In this document: piece by piece, positions 1 to 5,920 of the stretch | Numbering within the stretch: the first letter of the stretch is position 1 | Layout: each line of letters starts with the position of its first letter | Source: Methanospirillum hungatei | GTDB lineage: Archaea > Halobacteriota > Methanomicrobia > Methanomicrobiales > Methanospirillaceae | Assembly: GCF_020216685.1 (NCBI RefSeq) | Contig: NZ_JAIWNS010000013.1 | Location: forward strand, 1 to 10,000 | Length of the DNA stretch: 10,000 nt | Direction: 5' to 3' | Translations under genes and position numbers: made by a program | The notes under the pieces: model-generated | Told to the model about the DNA's origin: nothing | The model's database searches: none | The model's input: only the letters and a program-made list of their open reading frames with translations

Positions 1-195
1 ATTGCTCATGCACAAAAGTGCGGACTTCTTGTTATCAGGGCAACCGGTAACAGTGCATCTATTATAAATGACAACGATTTTTCCCCGAAAAACTTTTAAT
101 TTTTCTTTTCCGTACTTCCTCGCAACCGTAAGATAACCGCTGTGACACACCTTTCTCGAAAGTTGATAATGGAATGGATTCCCACAGAAAACCAT
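1..195 (-). CDS. Possible partial ORF containing a trmI 3'-end fragment
   Basis: An open frame begins at an ATG overlapping the acylphosphatase stop codon (TAATG, one shared base) and runs 65 codons without a stop to the left window edge. Residues 13-27 read SRKVCHSGYLTVARK. This matches the last 15 residues of the intact methyltransferase at 926-1651 except for one R/T change. The residues on either side (MVFCGNPF before, YGKEKLKVF after) do not resemble that protein, and the stop codon is replaced by TAC. A Cys-containing stretch (CTVTGC) follows further on, but I recognise no family. It is most likely a chimeric or fortuitous frame made by the duplication, not a functional gene. A TATA-like stretch near 61-69 could instead belong to a gene beyond the left edge. 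Nothing else is recognisable in this 195-bp stretch. Confidence 0.2.
   Translation of the reverse strand, partial: MVFCGNPFHYQLSRKVCHSGYLTVARKYGKEKLKVFRGKIVVIYNRCTVTGCPDNKKSALLCMSN
114..163 (-). repeat. Displaced copy of the trmI 3' end (50-bp direct repeat, left copy)
   Basis: These 50 bases match 928-977 in the same orientation with 6 mismatches and no gaps (44/50). Read on the minus strand, four mismatches are silent third positions (GTT/GTG, CTT/CTG, TAT/TAC, GGT/GGG), with A/T here and G/C in the intact gene. The other two change residues (R/T and L/P) near the upstream end. Identity stops inside the stop codon: TGA in the intact gene, TAC here. It may be one arm of an integration-site duplication or a degraded gene remnant. 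Confidence 0.85.
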
Positions 196-806
196 TATCG
201 TACATCTGCTTTTTTTAGATATCCGGCCTCAATCATTGCAGAGCGAAGTTCCCTGATTTCACCCCGGATCTCGATTAATTCTTCTGTAAATGTCTTCTGG
301 AAATCAGAGCGGACACCTTTTATCTCGCGTAATGTCTCAATTTGAAGGCCAATAACAGTATCCTGTTTTCCAAGCATCTGATCTTGTTTGTTTAGCATCT
401 GATCCTGCTTGTCTAACATCTGATCTTGTTTGTTTAGCATCTGATCCTGTTTTTGATCAAGATTATGGAGGTAATAAATTGCAGAATCAAACCTTTCTGC
501 TAATTCCTCCATCATTTCACCTCTCAAAATAGTGAATTCTGAATAATTTCCAGAATAGGGATACTCAGTAACTTGAAGAGATTTGATCTTCACCGGCGGA
601 GGAATATTTCGAATCGATTGAATAAATTCAGTAATTTTTTCCTCTTCACCTTCAATTACGATGATTACATCTTTTGAAGAATGGTTTTGAACATATCCCG
701 TTAATTCAAGACCATCAGCGATATCCTCAACTTTATCCCGGAATCCTACTCGCTGAACTTTTCCTTTTACGAAAATATGATATTGTTTCTTATTTGAATC
801 GGACAT
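195..806 (-). CDS. Acylphosphatase with heptad-repeat coiled-coil C-terminal tail
   Basis: The N-terminal 90 or so residues form an acylphosphatase domain, a small cytosolic fold that hydrolyses acyl-phosphates. The family motif GKVQRVGFR is present with the catalytic Arg at residue 23. The second motif, GYVQNHSSKDV, has the catalytic Asn at residue 41, so the active site looks intact. The natural partner of such domains in archaea is unknown. A standalone acylphosphatase is about 90 residues; this protein has 203. The extra half starts with four copies of the heptad KQDQML(N/D/G) at residues 119-149, then a charged, probably helical tail rich in E, R and K. It is likely an oligomerising coiled coil. 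I chose the ATG at 806 over an in-frame TTG at 815: GGTG at 817-820 lies 10 nt before the ATG but only 1 nt before the TTG. The gene is visibly AT-richer than its neighbours and lies between the two trmI 3'-end copies, which suggests it arrived separately. Confidence 0.85.
   Translation of the reverse strand: MSDSNKKQYHIFVKGKVQRVGFRDKVEDIADGLELTGYVQNHSSKDVIIVIEGEEEKITEFIQSIRNIPPPVKIKSLQVTEYPYSGNYSEFTILRGEMMEELAERFDSAIYYLHNLDQKQDQMLNKQDQMLDKQDQMLNKQDQMLGKQDTVIGLQIETLREIKGVRSDFQKTFTEELIEIRGEIRELRSAMIEAGYLKKADVR
360..452 (-). repeat. 21-bp tandem repeat encoding KQDQMLN heptads
   Basis: About 4.4 copies of a 21-bp unit lie in tandem and in frame, each encoding the heptad KQDQML plus N, D, N or G, and ending with a partial KQD. 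Copies differ by a few substitutions. The period equals one coiled-coil heptad, so copy number can change without breaking the frame. Variation between strains would be expected. Confidence 0.9.
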
Positions 807-820
807 AATAAACAAACACC

Positions 821-855
821 AATTAATTTATATGAACACTAACTCTGCATATATC
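821..855 (-). promoter_or_regulatory. Candidate TATA box(es) of the acylphosphatase gene
   Basis: On the minus strand, ATATAAATTAATT spans about 833-821. Its TATAAAT core lies about 25 nt from the ATG at 806, which would give an almost leaderless transcript. A second AT box (GATATATGC, about 847-855) lies further upstream and would leave a short leader containing the GGTG ribosome site at 817-820. Sequence alone does not say which is used. The 110-bp gap between the two genes contains nothing else I can name. Confidence 0.35.
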
Positions 856-925
856 TTCTGTACAACCTGAACCCATAATCTCTTCAAACATACATAATCA
901 ATAATAAGGCAAACATGAGACAAAC

Positions 926-1651
926 TCACTTCCTCGCCACCGTCAGGTACCCGCTGTGACACACCTTTGTCGAAGGTCTCGTCCCCCGATCACTCCGGTC
1001 CATCTCCCGCATAATGCTCTCATGGGCAGCAACCTCTGAAAAGAGCCCGGAAGCAGTATCAAACACAATCCCCATCTGTTCAAAGAACGGTGTATAACAG
1101 ACCAGGTACCCGCCAGGACGAATCAGGGAGAAGGCATAGATGACATGTTGCTTCGTTATCCCGAGATCAAGATGGACAATATCATACTGCCCGTCCATCT
1201 CAAGCACATCCCGGTTCACCACCTCAATATTCGTAAGTCCGGTCTCCCGGATACTCTCTTCAGCTATCCGGAAAAACTCCTCCCTTCGTTCACAGGTCGT
1301 AACCTTTCCGGCTACTCCGGCAAAAAAGACTGCCGCAACCCCGCTCCCGGTCCCGGCATCAAGAACATGATCCTTCTTATTCATCCCGGTAAGGCCGATC
1401 ACAAGCCCGATATCCCGGGGGAGCATGGGTGCCCCGCTTCGTTTCGCCTGCTCAAAAAAGTCTGTTGCCCGGGGGAGGCGAATAACCAGTTCCTTCCCGG
1501 ATTTGGTCGTGATGACATCGCCCGGCACCATCCCGATGAGCTGGGAGAGATCAACCATCCCAAGATCGGTCCCAAGACTTCCTCCACCGGCACGGACAAC
1601 ATAGGTCTTCCCTTTCCCTGAGAGGATGACCCGGTCTCCGGCTGCTATCAT
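926..1651 (-). CDS. tRNA (adenine-N1)-methyltransferase, TrmI/Trm61 family
   Basis: This is a class I SAM-dependent methyltransferase of the TrmI type, which makes m1A at position 57 and/or 58 in the T-loop of tRNA. At 241 residues it is a usual length. A small N-terminal beta domain (about 1-60, starting MIAAGDRVIL) is followed by the linker RSGAPMLPRD (71-80), the counterpart of the family's Q-V-I-Y-P-K-D segment. Next come SAM motif I VLDAGTGSG (96-104), the acidic residue after strand 2 (CERREE), NRDVLE (146-151) and the catalytic-region LDLG (161-164). The C-terminus HSGYLTVARK is typical of the family. In many relatives the catalytic Asp is followed by a proline-containing loop; here LDLGITKQ has none. 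Its ATG overlaps the stop of the NAC gene (ATGA), so it is probably translationally coupled as the last gene of the operon. Its last 50 bases are duplicated at 114-163. The family is clear; which position is methylated is inferred. Confidence 0.85.
   Translation of the reverse strand: MIAAGDRVILSGKGKTYVVRAGGGSLGTDLGMVDLSQLIGMVPGDVITTKSGKELVIRLPRATDFFEQAKRSGAPMLPRDIGLVIGLTGMNKKDHVLDAGTGSGVAAVFFAGVAGKVTTCERREEFFRIAEESIRETGLTNIEVVNRDVLEMDGQYDIVHLDLGITKQHVIYAFSLIRPGGYLVCYTPFFEQMGIVFDTASGLFSEVAAHESIMREMDRSDRGTRPSTKVCHSGYLTVARK
928..977 (-). repeat. trmI 3' end, right copy of the 50-bp direct repeat
   Basis: This is the coding copy of the repeat, with matching stretch at 114-163. It covers the last 16 codons or so of the intact methyltransferase and ends inside its TGA stop codon. 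All four silent differences carry G or C in this copy. Confidence 0.85.
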
Positions 1652-1983
1652 GCAGACAGACGAAGGATAGCTTCAGCGATATCTCCCTTCGTCTCAACAA
1701 GGGCTGCCTTTGCGGCTTCCTGTGTCACATTTGCCTGACCGGCAACAAGCTCCACGTCCTCATCAGGGATGACCGCTTCAGCCTCTTCAAACCGTGGTTC
1801 ACCGGTAATCTGCCAGGTGACGGTGCCCTGCATCTTCATGATGGCAACCTCAGCCTGGTCAAACACATACCGACCCTTGGGAGTGGTGATGACTATCTCC
1901 TGCACGTCCTCTATCGGTTTGATATCCATCCCAAGCTGTTTCATCATCTGTTTCATCTTGCGGGGGTTCATTCCAGGTAACAT
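1648..1983 (-). CDS. nac: Archaeal nascent polypeptide-associated complex protein (alpha-NAC)
   Basis: The archaeal NAC forms a homodimer that binds near the ribosomal exit tunnel and contacts emerging chains. The protein has 111 residues, normal for archaea. A Met/Lys-rich N-terminus (MLPGMNPRKMKQMMKQLGMD) includes the ribosome-binding-type basic segment. The NAC beta domain follows at about 24-68 (EIVITTPKGRYVFDQAEVAIMK, given here only as its position and flavour), then an acidic linker. A UBA-type three-helix domain ends the protein at about 75-111, with VAGQANVTQEAAKAAL and a closing AILRLSA. It lies 3 bp after the PUA gene and overlaps the methyltransferase start by 4 bp, so it sits mid-operon. 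The identification is firm; nothing looks unusual in the protein. Confidence 0.93.
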   Translation of the reverse strand: MLPGMNPRKMKQMMKQLGMDIKPIEDVQEIVITTPKGRYVFDQAEVAIMKMQGTVTWQITGEPRFEEAEAVIPDEDVELVAGQANVTQEAAKAALVETKGDIAEAILRLSA

Positions 1984-1986
1984 GAT

Positions 1987-2445
1987 TTATTCCTCTTTTT
2001 GTATGCCGTGTCTGACCGATACTGCCATCCCGGTTTCACAGGCCATCATCTCTATGCCGGATACAACAGCCTCGCCAATTGCGATAAACCGTCCGTCTCC
2101 ATCGGTCACAATAACCTCATCACCGGCGTGGATGCCTGGATCAGCATCGGTAACATGTCTGCAGAAGAGGTTTTTTCCGGCCGCGATGAAGGATATCACA
2201 TCCTCTCTGAGCTTGACCCGGCCGGTTTGTCCGGACAGGGCTTCATGGAGCCGCTTTCCCCCGGCAAGCCCAAGGGTCAGACGCCCGTCATGAGCACGGA
2301 GGGTTGCAAGGCGTTTTCCATCAAGGAGAACCTGACGGACTCCGCCTCGTCTGGATGTGATAAACCTGCAGGAATCAGGAAATAATTGTACACCTGTACC
2401 CCTGCCAAACTGGAGATCAGCGATGGTCCTGACACGACTGAGCAT
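1987..2445 (-). CDS. PUA-domain RNA-binding protein
   Basis: The protein has 152 residues and two parts. The N-terminal part (about 1-75) carries RTIADLQFGRGTG, LFPD and KRLATLRAHDGRLTLG, which I recognise from archaeal PUA proteins related to the C-terminal region of archaeosine tRNA-guanine transglycosylase. The second part (about 78-148) looks like a PUA domain, with VTDADPGIHAGDEVIVTD and a late GEAVVSG. PUA domains bind structured RNA, usually tRNA or rRNA. No catalytic motif is visible, so a role as RNA-binding partner in modification or translation is inferred. The gene starts inside the last codons of the DHH nuclease gene, with a 29-bp overlap. The ATG at 2445 is the only plausible early start, and no Shine-Dalgarno precedes it, so translation may depend on ribosomes from the upstream gene. 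It sits directly before NAC, an arrangement I believe recurs in archaea. Confidence 0.8.
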   Translation of the reverse strand: MLSRVRTIADLQFGRGTGVQLFPDSCRFITSRRGGVRQVLLDGKRLATLRAHDGRLTLGLAGGKRLHEALSGQTGRVKLREDVISFIAAGKNLFCRHVTDADPGIHAGDEVIVTDGDGRFIAIGEAVVSGIEMMACETGMAVSVRHGIQKEE

Positions 2446-3823
2446 ATTGCTGCGCTAATATTCGGTTCACATCTTCGATAAATGCACGCTCTTCTTCCTT
2501 AGGGATAAAGGCTCCGGCAGCGATCCGGTGTCCTCCCCCTGAACATCCCTCACGTCCCTCGCATGCCAGAGTGAGTGCCTGCTGGAGATCAACTCCCTTA
2601 CTCACGACCTCCGGACGGGTCCGCATGGATATCTTCGTCATCGACGGGTCAAGAGAGTCCTCGCACATGATCAGGATCGGTTTTTCAGGATTGAGCCGGG
2701 AGAGTGCCATGCCCGCCCCGATGCCTACAATAGTATCCGGGAACCGGCCGCCTACGTGAATGTAGAGCATATGGGAGAGCTCGGTCACACCGGTATCGGT
2801 GATATAGAGCATGACCTCGCGTATCTTACTCCGGTGATTCCGGAGCATATGTTCCGCCTCCCGGTAAGCAACCACCCGATCACCACGACAGATAGCCCCC
2901 CCGAGCTCCGGTCGCTGCCACCGCCCGCATGAGTTCAGCATTGTTGCAAATTCTGAGGCATTCCGAAGTGATGCCTGATGCTTATCCTCGTCAGGGAAGA
3001 TATAGTGGTCTGCGAAGAGTCGCCCGGTGTCTTTTCCATGAGCAACCATCTGTTCAATGACCGCACAGCATACCTGCTGTTTCTGATCAAAAGAGAGATC
3101 CTCCCAGACCGGCCACCGGTTGGGCTGGACGAGGGTAATACCGATCCGTTCAAGAAACTTCCCGGCACCATCCGGGTCCCTGCTTACTCCGGGGATATCC
3201 ATGTCATCAGAATATGCCAGGGACTGGGGAAGCGGTCGGGTGGATATCCCGTAAATATTGAGATCATGCTCCCAGAGCTCGACGGTACCCTGCCTGACCC
3301 CATCCTGCAGGATCTCCCGTGCCGGGCCGGTGAGGCAGAGATGCTCCCTATCCATCATATCACCGATATTCCCGATGATTGCAAGCTTGGCAAGATCAGT
3401 GTTGATCGAGTCCAGCTCCCTTGCAAGGAGATATGAGACACCGGCAGCACTCATCTTCTCATACCCATGGTTCAGACAGTTCACCTCGATGAAGGGATCT
3501 CCATGTTCTGCCGGCTGGCTGACATGATGATCGATGATGATCGTTCTGGAGGGGTCCAGCCCCTTCTCAAGAAGCATCTGCTGCTGACCTGAACCAAGGT
3601 CGGAGAATATCTTCAGGGAGGAGTCATCCGGGATCTGGTCAAGGGTCAGAGGATCGAGCTGACGGACAAAGGTAGTGGAAACGCGGATGCCATCACGACT
3701 AAGGGCCTGTGCCAGTATAGCCTCACTGCTGATCCCATCCGCATCAATATGAGAGATGATCGTCACCTCCTCACATGAACGGACTGCATCAGCGGCAGCC
3801 CTGATATCCTCAAGAAGACTCAT
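2417..3823 (-). CDS. DHH-family single-strand nuclease, archaeal RecJ/GAN type
   Basis: This 468-residue DHH phosphoesterase resembles the archaeal RecJ homologues known as GAN, which digest single-stranded DNA or RNA and in some archaea associate with GINS of the replicative helicase. All metal-binding motifs are visible: HIDADG (25-30), FSDLGSGQ (Asp75), DHH (98-100) and GNIGDM (Asp155). The DHHA1-type substrate-binding domain ends with GGGH (429-432). The active site therefore looks complete. Several paralogues usually exist in euryarchaea, including degenerate Cdc45-like ones; the intact motifs argue for a catalytic member. It is the first gene of the minus-strand operon, diverging from nnr over a 77-bp gap. 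I see no convincing Shine-Dalgarno before its ATG. Nuclease activity is strongly supported; GINS binding and the true substrate are inferred. Confidence 0.88.
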   Translation of the reverse strand: MSLLEDIRAAADAVRSCEEVTIISHIDADGISSEAILAQALSRDGIRVSTTFVRQLDPLTLDQIPDDSSLKIFSDLGSGQQQMLLEKGLDPSRTIIIDHHVSQPAEHGDPFIEVNCLNHGYEKMSAAGVSYLLARELDSINTDLAKLAIIGNIGDMMDREHLCLTGPAREILQDGVRQGTVELWEHDLNIYGISTRPLPQSLAYSDDMDIPGVSRDPDGAGKFLERIGITLVQPNRWPVWEDLSFDQKQQVCCAVIEQMVAHGKDTGRLFADHYIFPDEDKHQASLRNASEFATMLNSCGRWQRPELGGAICRGDRVVAYREAEHMLRNHRSKIREVMLYITDTGVTELSHMLYIHVGGRFPDTIVGIGAGMALSRLNPEKPILIMCEDSLDPSMTKISMRTRPEVVSKGVDLQQALTLACEGREGCSGGGHRIAAGAFIPKEEERAFIEDVNRILAQQYAQSCQDHR

Positions 3824-3900
3824 TCAGGTACTATATGGAGGGATGAGAAAAAGAGGAATGTGCAGGGAGTGAAATATGAGACAGGAGGAAGGATGATTTC
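3824..3900. promoter_or_regulatory. Divergent intergenic region between the DHH operon and nnr
   Basis: This 77-bp gap must carry both promoters. TACTATATGG at about 3828-3837 is a possible TATA box for nnr, leaving a leader of roughly 40 nt. A good ribosome site AGGAGG at 3883-3888 lies 12 nt before the nnr ATG at 3901. For the minus-strand operon I find no TATA box at a convincing distance. Confidence 0.35.
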
Positions 3901-5340
3901 ATGAACGTCCACATGCAAGGCAGGCCCTTTCCGGATGACCTGACACACTATGCAGAATTTATAGGGCAGGGATTACTATCCCCGGAAGAGATGCAACGGA
4001 TTGATGAGAACGCACAGGCCCTTGGCATCAGTGGAATGGAACTTATGGAGTCCGCCGGGACCGGACTTGCGATGGCTGCACGCCGGTATCAGCCGGGAAA
4101 AATACTCATCTTGTGCGGGAGCGGAAATAATGGCGGTGACGGAATGGTGGCCGCCCGTCATCTTGCAGGGGAGGCAGATATTGCCGTCCTCTGGTATGAC
4201 TCGGGAAGACAGACCGACTCGACAAGAACACAGCTTCAGCGTCTTCTCTCTTGCAGGGTTACATCAATTCCATTCCGAAGCAGGGATGACCTGATTGAGC
4301 ATACCCGGATCTTTCAGGATACTGACCTTATCATTGATGCTCTTCTTGGAACCGGAGGAACGGGTTCGGTCCGGGAGCCTGTCAGAACCTGTATCGAATT
4401 TGCAAATAATGCAAAGGCACCGATCCTCTCTGCCGATCTCCCGTCACCAGGTATCATCCCTGACAGGATCTGTGCATTTCACCGGGCAAAAACCGAAGGA
4501 GCAGAGATCTATGGCATCGGGATTCCTCTTCTCGCTGAAATTGGAACGGGACCCGGAGATCTTCATATTCTCCGGAAAAGGCACCCGGACAGCCACAAGG
4601 GTGTGGGAGGCAACATCCTCGTTATCGGGGGTGGCCCATACCAGGGAGCTCCCTACCTTGCAGGCCTTGCAGCACTTCGGGCCGGTGCAGATATCGTCCG
4701 GGTTGTAACCCCCCATTACCTGCCTGAACCGGATATTATCCATGTTCCAACAGCCGGTGATCGAATTACTTCTACAGACCTTGACATCATCATACCCCTG
4801 TGTCAACACGCTGATGTCGTCCTCTGTGGTCCGGGTCTTGGTCCAGAATCCCATGATGTCATCAAAGTCCTCGCCCCCCATATCAGAAAAGGAGTCTTTG
4901 ATGCAGATGCACTCGTGGATCCTCTCCCTATTGCGGGCGAATCACTCTATACACCCCACGCAGGAGAGTTTGCACGGATGTCCGGCTATAGTCCAGGAAA
5001 AACACCACGGGAGCGGGCACATACAATAATGAAGGCACAGATATCAGGGACGGTTCTCCTCAAGGGAGCGGTGGATGTCATCTGTGACGGATCACGGGTC
5101 AGGTTTAACCAGACCGGTACACCAGCCATGACGACCGGTGGGACCGGGGATGTGCTTGCCGGAGTATGTGCAGCCCTGATGGCTGTTGTTCCTGCATTTG
5201 AGGCAGCGTGTATCGGAGCCTATGTCACAGGGCGCGCAGGAGAACTCATAACACAGACCTGGGGGTATGGGATGACGGCCCGTGACCTCCTTACGGCAGT
5301 ACCTCAAGTATTGTTCAGGAACACTTCTGAGAGAGAATAA
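3901..5340 (+). CDS. nnr: Bifunctional NAD(P)H-hydrate epimerase / ADP-dependent NAD(P)H-hydrate dehydratase
   Basis: This enzyme repairs hydrated, inactive NADH and NADPH. The N-terminal half interconverts the R and S hydrates, and the C-terminal half dehydrates the S form using ADP. The N-terminal YjeF-type domain (about 25-215) shows GSGNNGGDG (73-81), DALLGTG (146-152) and SADLPSPG, the counterpart of the family's D-I-P-S-G. The C-terminal ribokinase-like domain (about 230-475) shows HKGVGGNILVIGGGP, CGPGLG (309-314), FDADAL, TPHAGEFARM (351-360), LKGAVDVICDG and the anion-hole motif GGTGDVLAG (413-421). At 479 residues it is a full-length fusion. The first 24 residues (up to QGLLSPEEM) precede the usual domain start; I keep the ATG at 3901 because AGGAGG lies at the right distance. 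Its stop overlaps the moaC start as TAATG, so the two are probably co-translated. Confidence 0.93.
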   Translation: MNVHMQGRPFPDDLTHYAEFIGQGLLSPEEMQRIDENAQALGISGMELMESAGTGLAMAARRYQPGKILILCGSGNNGGDGMVAARHLAGEADIAVLWYDSGRQTDSTRTQLQRLLSCRVTSIPFRSRDDLIEHTRIFQDTDLIIDALLGTGGTGSVREPVRTCIEFANNAKAPILSADLPSPGIIPDRICAFHRAKTEGAEIYGIGIPLLAEIGTGPGDLHILRKRHPDSHKGVGGNILVIGGGPYQGAPYLAGLAALRAGADIVRVVTPHYLPEPDIIHVPTAGDRITSTDLDIIIPLCQHADVVLCGPGLGPESHDVIKVLAPHIRKGVFDADALVDPLPIAGESLYTPHAGEFARMSGYSPGKTPRERAHTIMKAQISGTVLLKGAVDVICDGSRVRFNQTGTPAMTTGGTGDVLAGVCAALMAVVPAFEAACIGAYVTGRAGELITQTWGYGMTARDLLTAVPQVLFRNTSERE

Positions 5341-5810
5341 TGCCGGTATTTACTCATCTTGATGATGACCGTGCCAGAATGGTGGATGTATCCGCAAAAG
5401 GTGAAGTCTACCGGAAAGCGGTCGCTACAGGAACCATAACCCTTCGTCCCGATACCTTGTCTGCGATTCGGGATGGCACTGTTGTAAAAGGGAACGTCCT
5501 TGCAACAGCCAGAGTAGCCGCTACACTTGCTATTAAAGATACTCCGCGGCTTATTCCGATGTGCCATGCAATCCCCGTTCATGGAATTGATATCACCTTT
5601 GATTATACAAAAACGGGAATCACAGCCACAGTTACAGTCATATCTGCCGGAAAAACCGGGGTTGAAATGGAAGCACTTGTCGGTGTGAGTACCGCCCTTC
5701 TCACCATCTGGGATATGGTTAAATCAGCCGAGAAGGATGAGAACGGGCAGTACCCGGTTACCGGTATCTCTGATATCAGGGTACTTGAAAAAGTAAAGCA
5801 GGACCTGTAA
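5340..5810 (+). CDS. moaC: Cyclic pyranopterin monophosphate synthase MoaC
   Basis: MoaC works with the radical-SAM enzyme MoaA to turn GTP into cyclic pyranopterin monophosphate, the first stage of molybdopterin synthesis. Methanogens need this cofactor for formylmethanofuran and formate dehydrogenases. The protein has 156 residues, a usual length. The conserved blocks are present: MVDVSAKGEVYRKAVA (14-29), KGNVLATARVAATLAIK (50-66), IPMCHAIPVHGIDI (72-85) and KTGVEMEALVGV (105-116), then WDMVKSAEKD (124-133). Lys50 and Lys128 correspond to the catalytic lysines of the family, and Asp125 to its conserved aspartate. It overlaps the end of nnr by one base and is the last gene before a 110-bp gap. 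I see no strong Shine-Dalgarno, which fits start by coupling. Confidence 0.95.
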   Translation: MPVFTHLDDDRARMVDVSAKGEVYRKAVATGTITLRPDTLSAIRDGTVVKGNVLATARVAATLAIKDTPRLIPMCHAIPVHGIDITFDYTKTGITATVTVISAGKTGVEMEALVGVSTALLTIWDMVKSAEKDENGQYPVTGISDIRVLEKVKQDL

Positions 5811-5829
5811 GGCAGTCATCAGGAGCAGG

Positions 5830-5836
5830 TATATAT
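5830..5836 (+). promoter_or_regulatory. Candidate TATA box for the rpl15e operon
   Basis: TATATAT lies in the gap after moaC. A typical archaeal spacing would put the transcription start near 5858-5860, just before the first leader hairpin, giving a leader of about 60 nt. No experiment supports this; it is the only good AT box in the gap. Confidence 0.4.
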
Positions 5837-5864
5837 CCTGTCTAAGTGACCTTAAATGGACTTT

Positions 5865-5904
5865 CGGGATCCGTCCCGTTAGGAATGTAGCCTGATTTCA
5901 GGCT
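5865..5904 (+). promoter_or_regulatory. Two tandem hairpins in the rpl15e leader
   Basis: The first is CGGGA-TCCG-TCCCG at 5865-5878, a 5-bp stem closed by a TCCG loop that fits the stable UNCG tetraloop class in RNA. The second is AGCCTG-ATTT-CAGGCT at 5889-5904, a 6-bp stem with a 4-nt loop. The second ends 6 nt before the GGTGA ribosome site. The position suits a control element for ribosomal protein synthesis, but function is inferred only. Confidence 0.45.
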
Positions 5905-5910
5905 GAACCT

Positions 5911-5915
5911 GGTGA
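5911..5915 (+). promoter_or_regulatory. Ribosome binding site deciding the rpl15e start
   Basis: GGTGA matches the complement of the archaeal 16S rRNA 3' end and lies 5 nt before the ATG at 5921. An in-frame GTG at 5912 falls inside this site and so cannot be the start it serves. Confidence 0.65.
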
Positions 5916-5920
5916 ACCGC

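Noticed and set aside
10..21. Small inverted repeat GCAC-AAAA-GTGC as a terminator
   Set aside because: Only a 4-bp stem with no adjacent T-run on either strand; likely chance.
142..345. Plus-strand open frame of 67 codons at the left edge
   Set aside because: It lies opposite the coiled-coil tail of the acylphosphatase and the trmI fragment; no ribosome site and no recognisable protein.
360..452. Short tandem repeats resembling a CRISPR array
   Set aside because: The unit is 21 bp, directly tandem with no spacers, and lies in frame inside a coding region as coiled-coil heptads.
1145..1621. Plus-strand open frame of 158 codons opposite the methyltransferase gene
   Set aside because: It is a shadow of a well-supported gene, proline-rich and without a recognisable domain.
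2978..3436. Long plus-strand open frame of 152 codons opposite the DHH nuclease gene
   Set aside because: The nuclease on the other strand has all family motifs; this frame has no recognisable content and arises from codon bias.
4444..4881. Minus-strand open frame of 145 codons within nnr
   Set aside because: Nnr is full length with both domains intact; the antisense frame has no domain or ribosome site.
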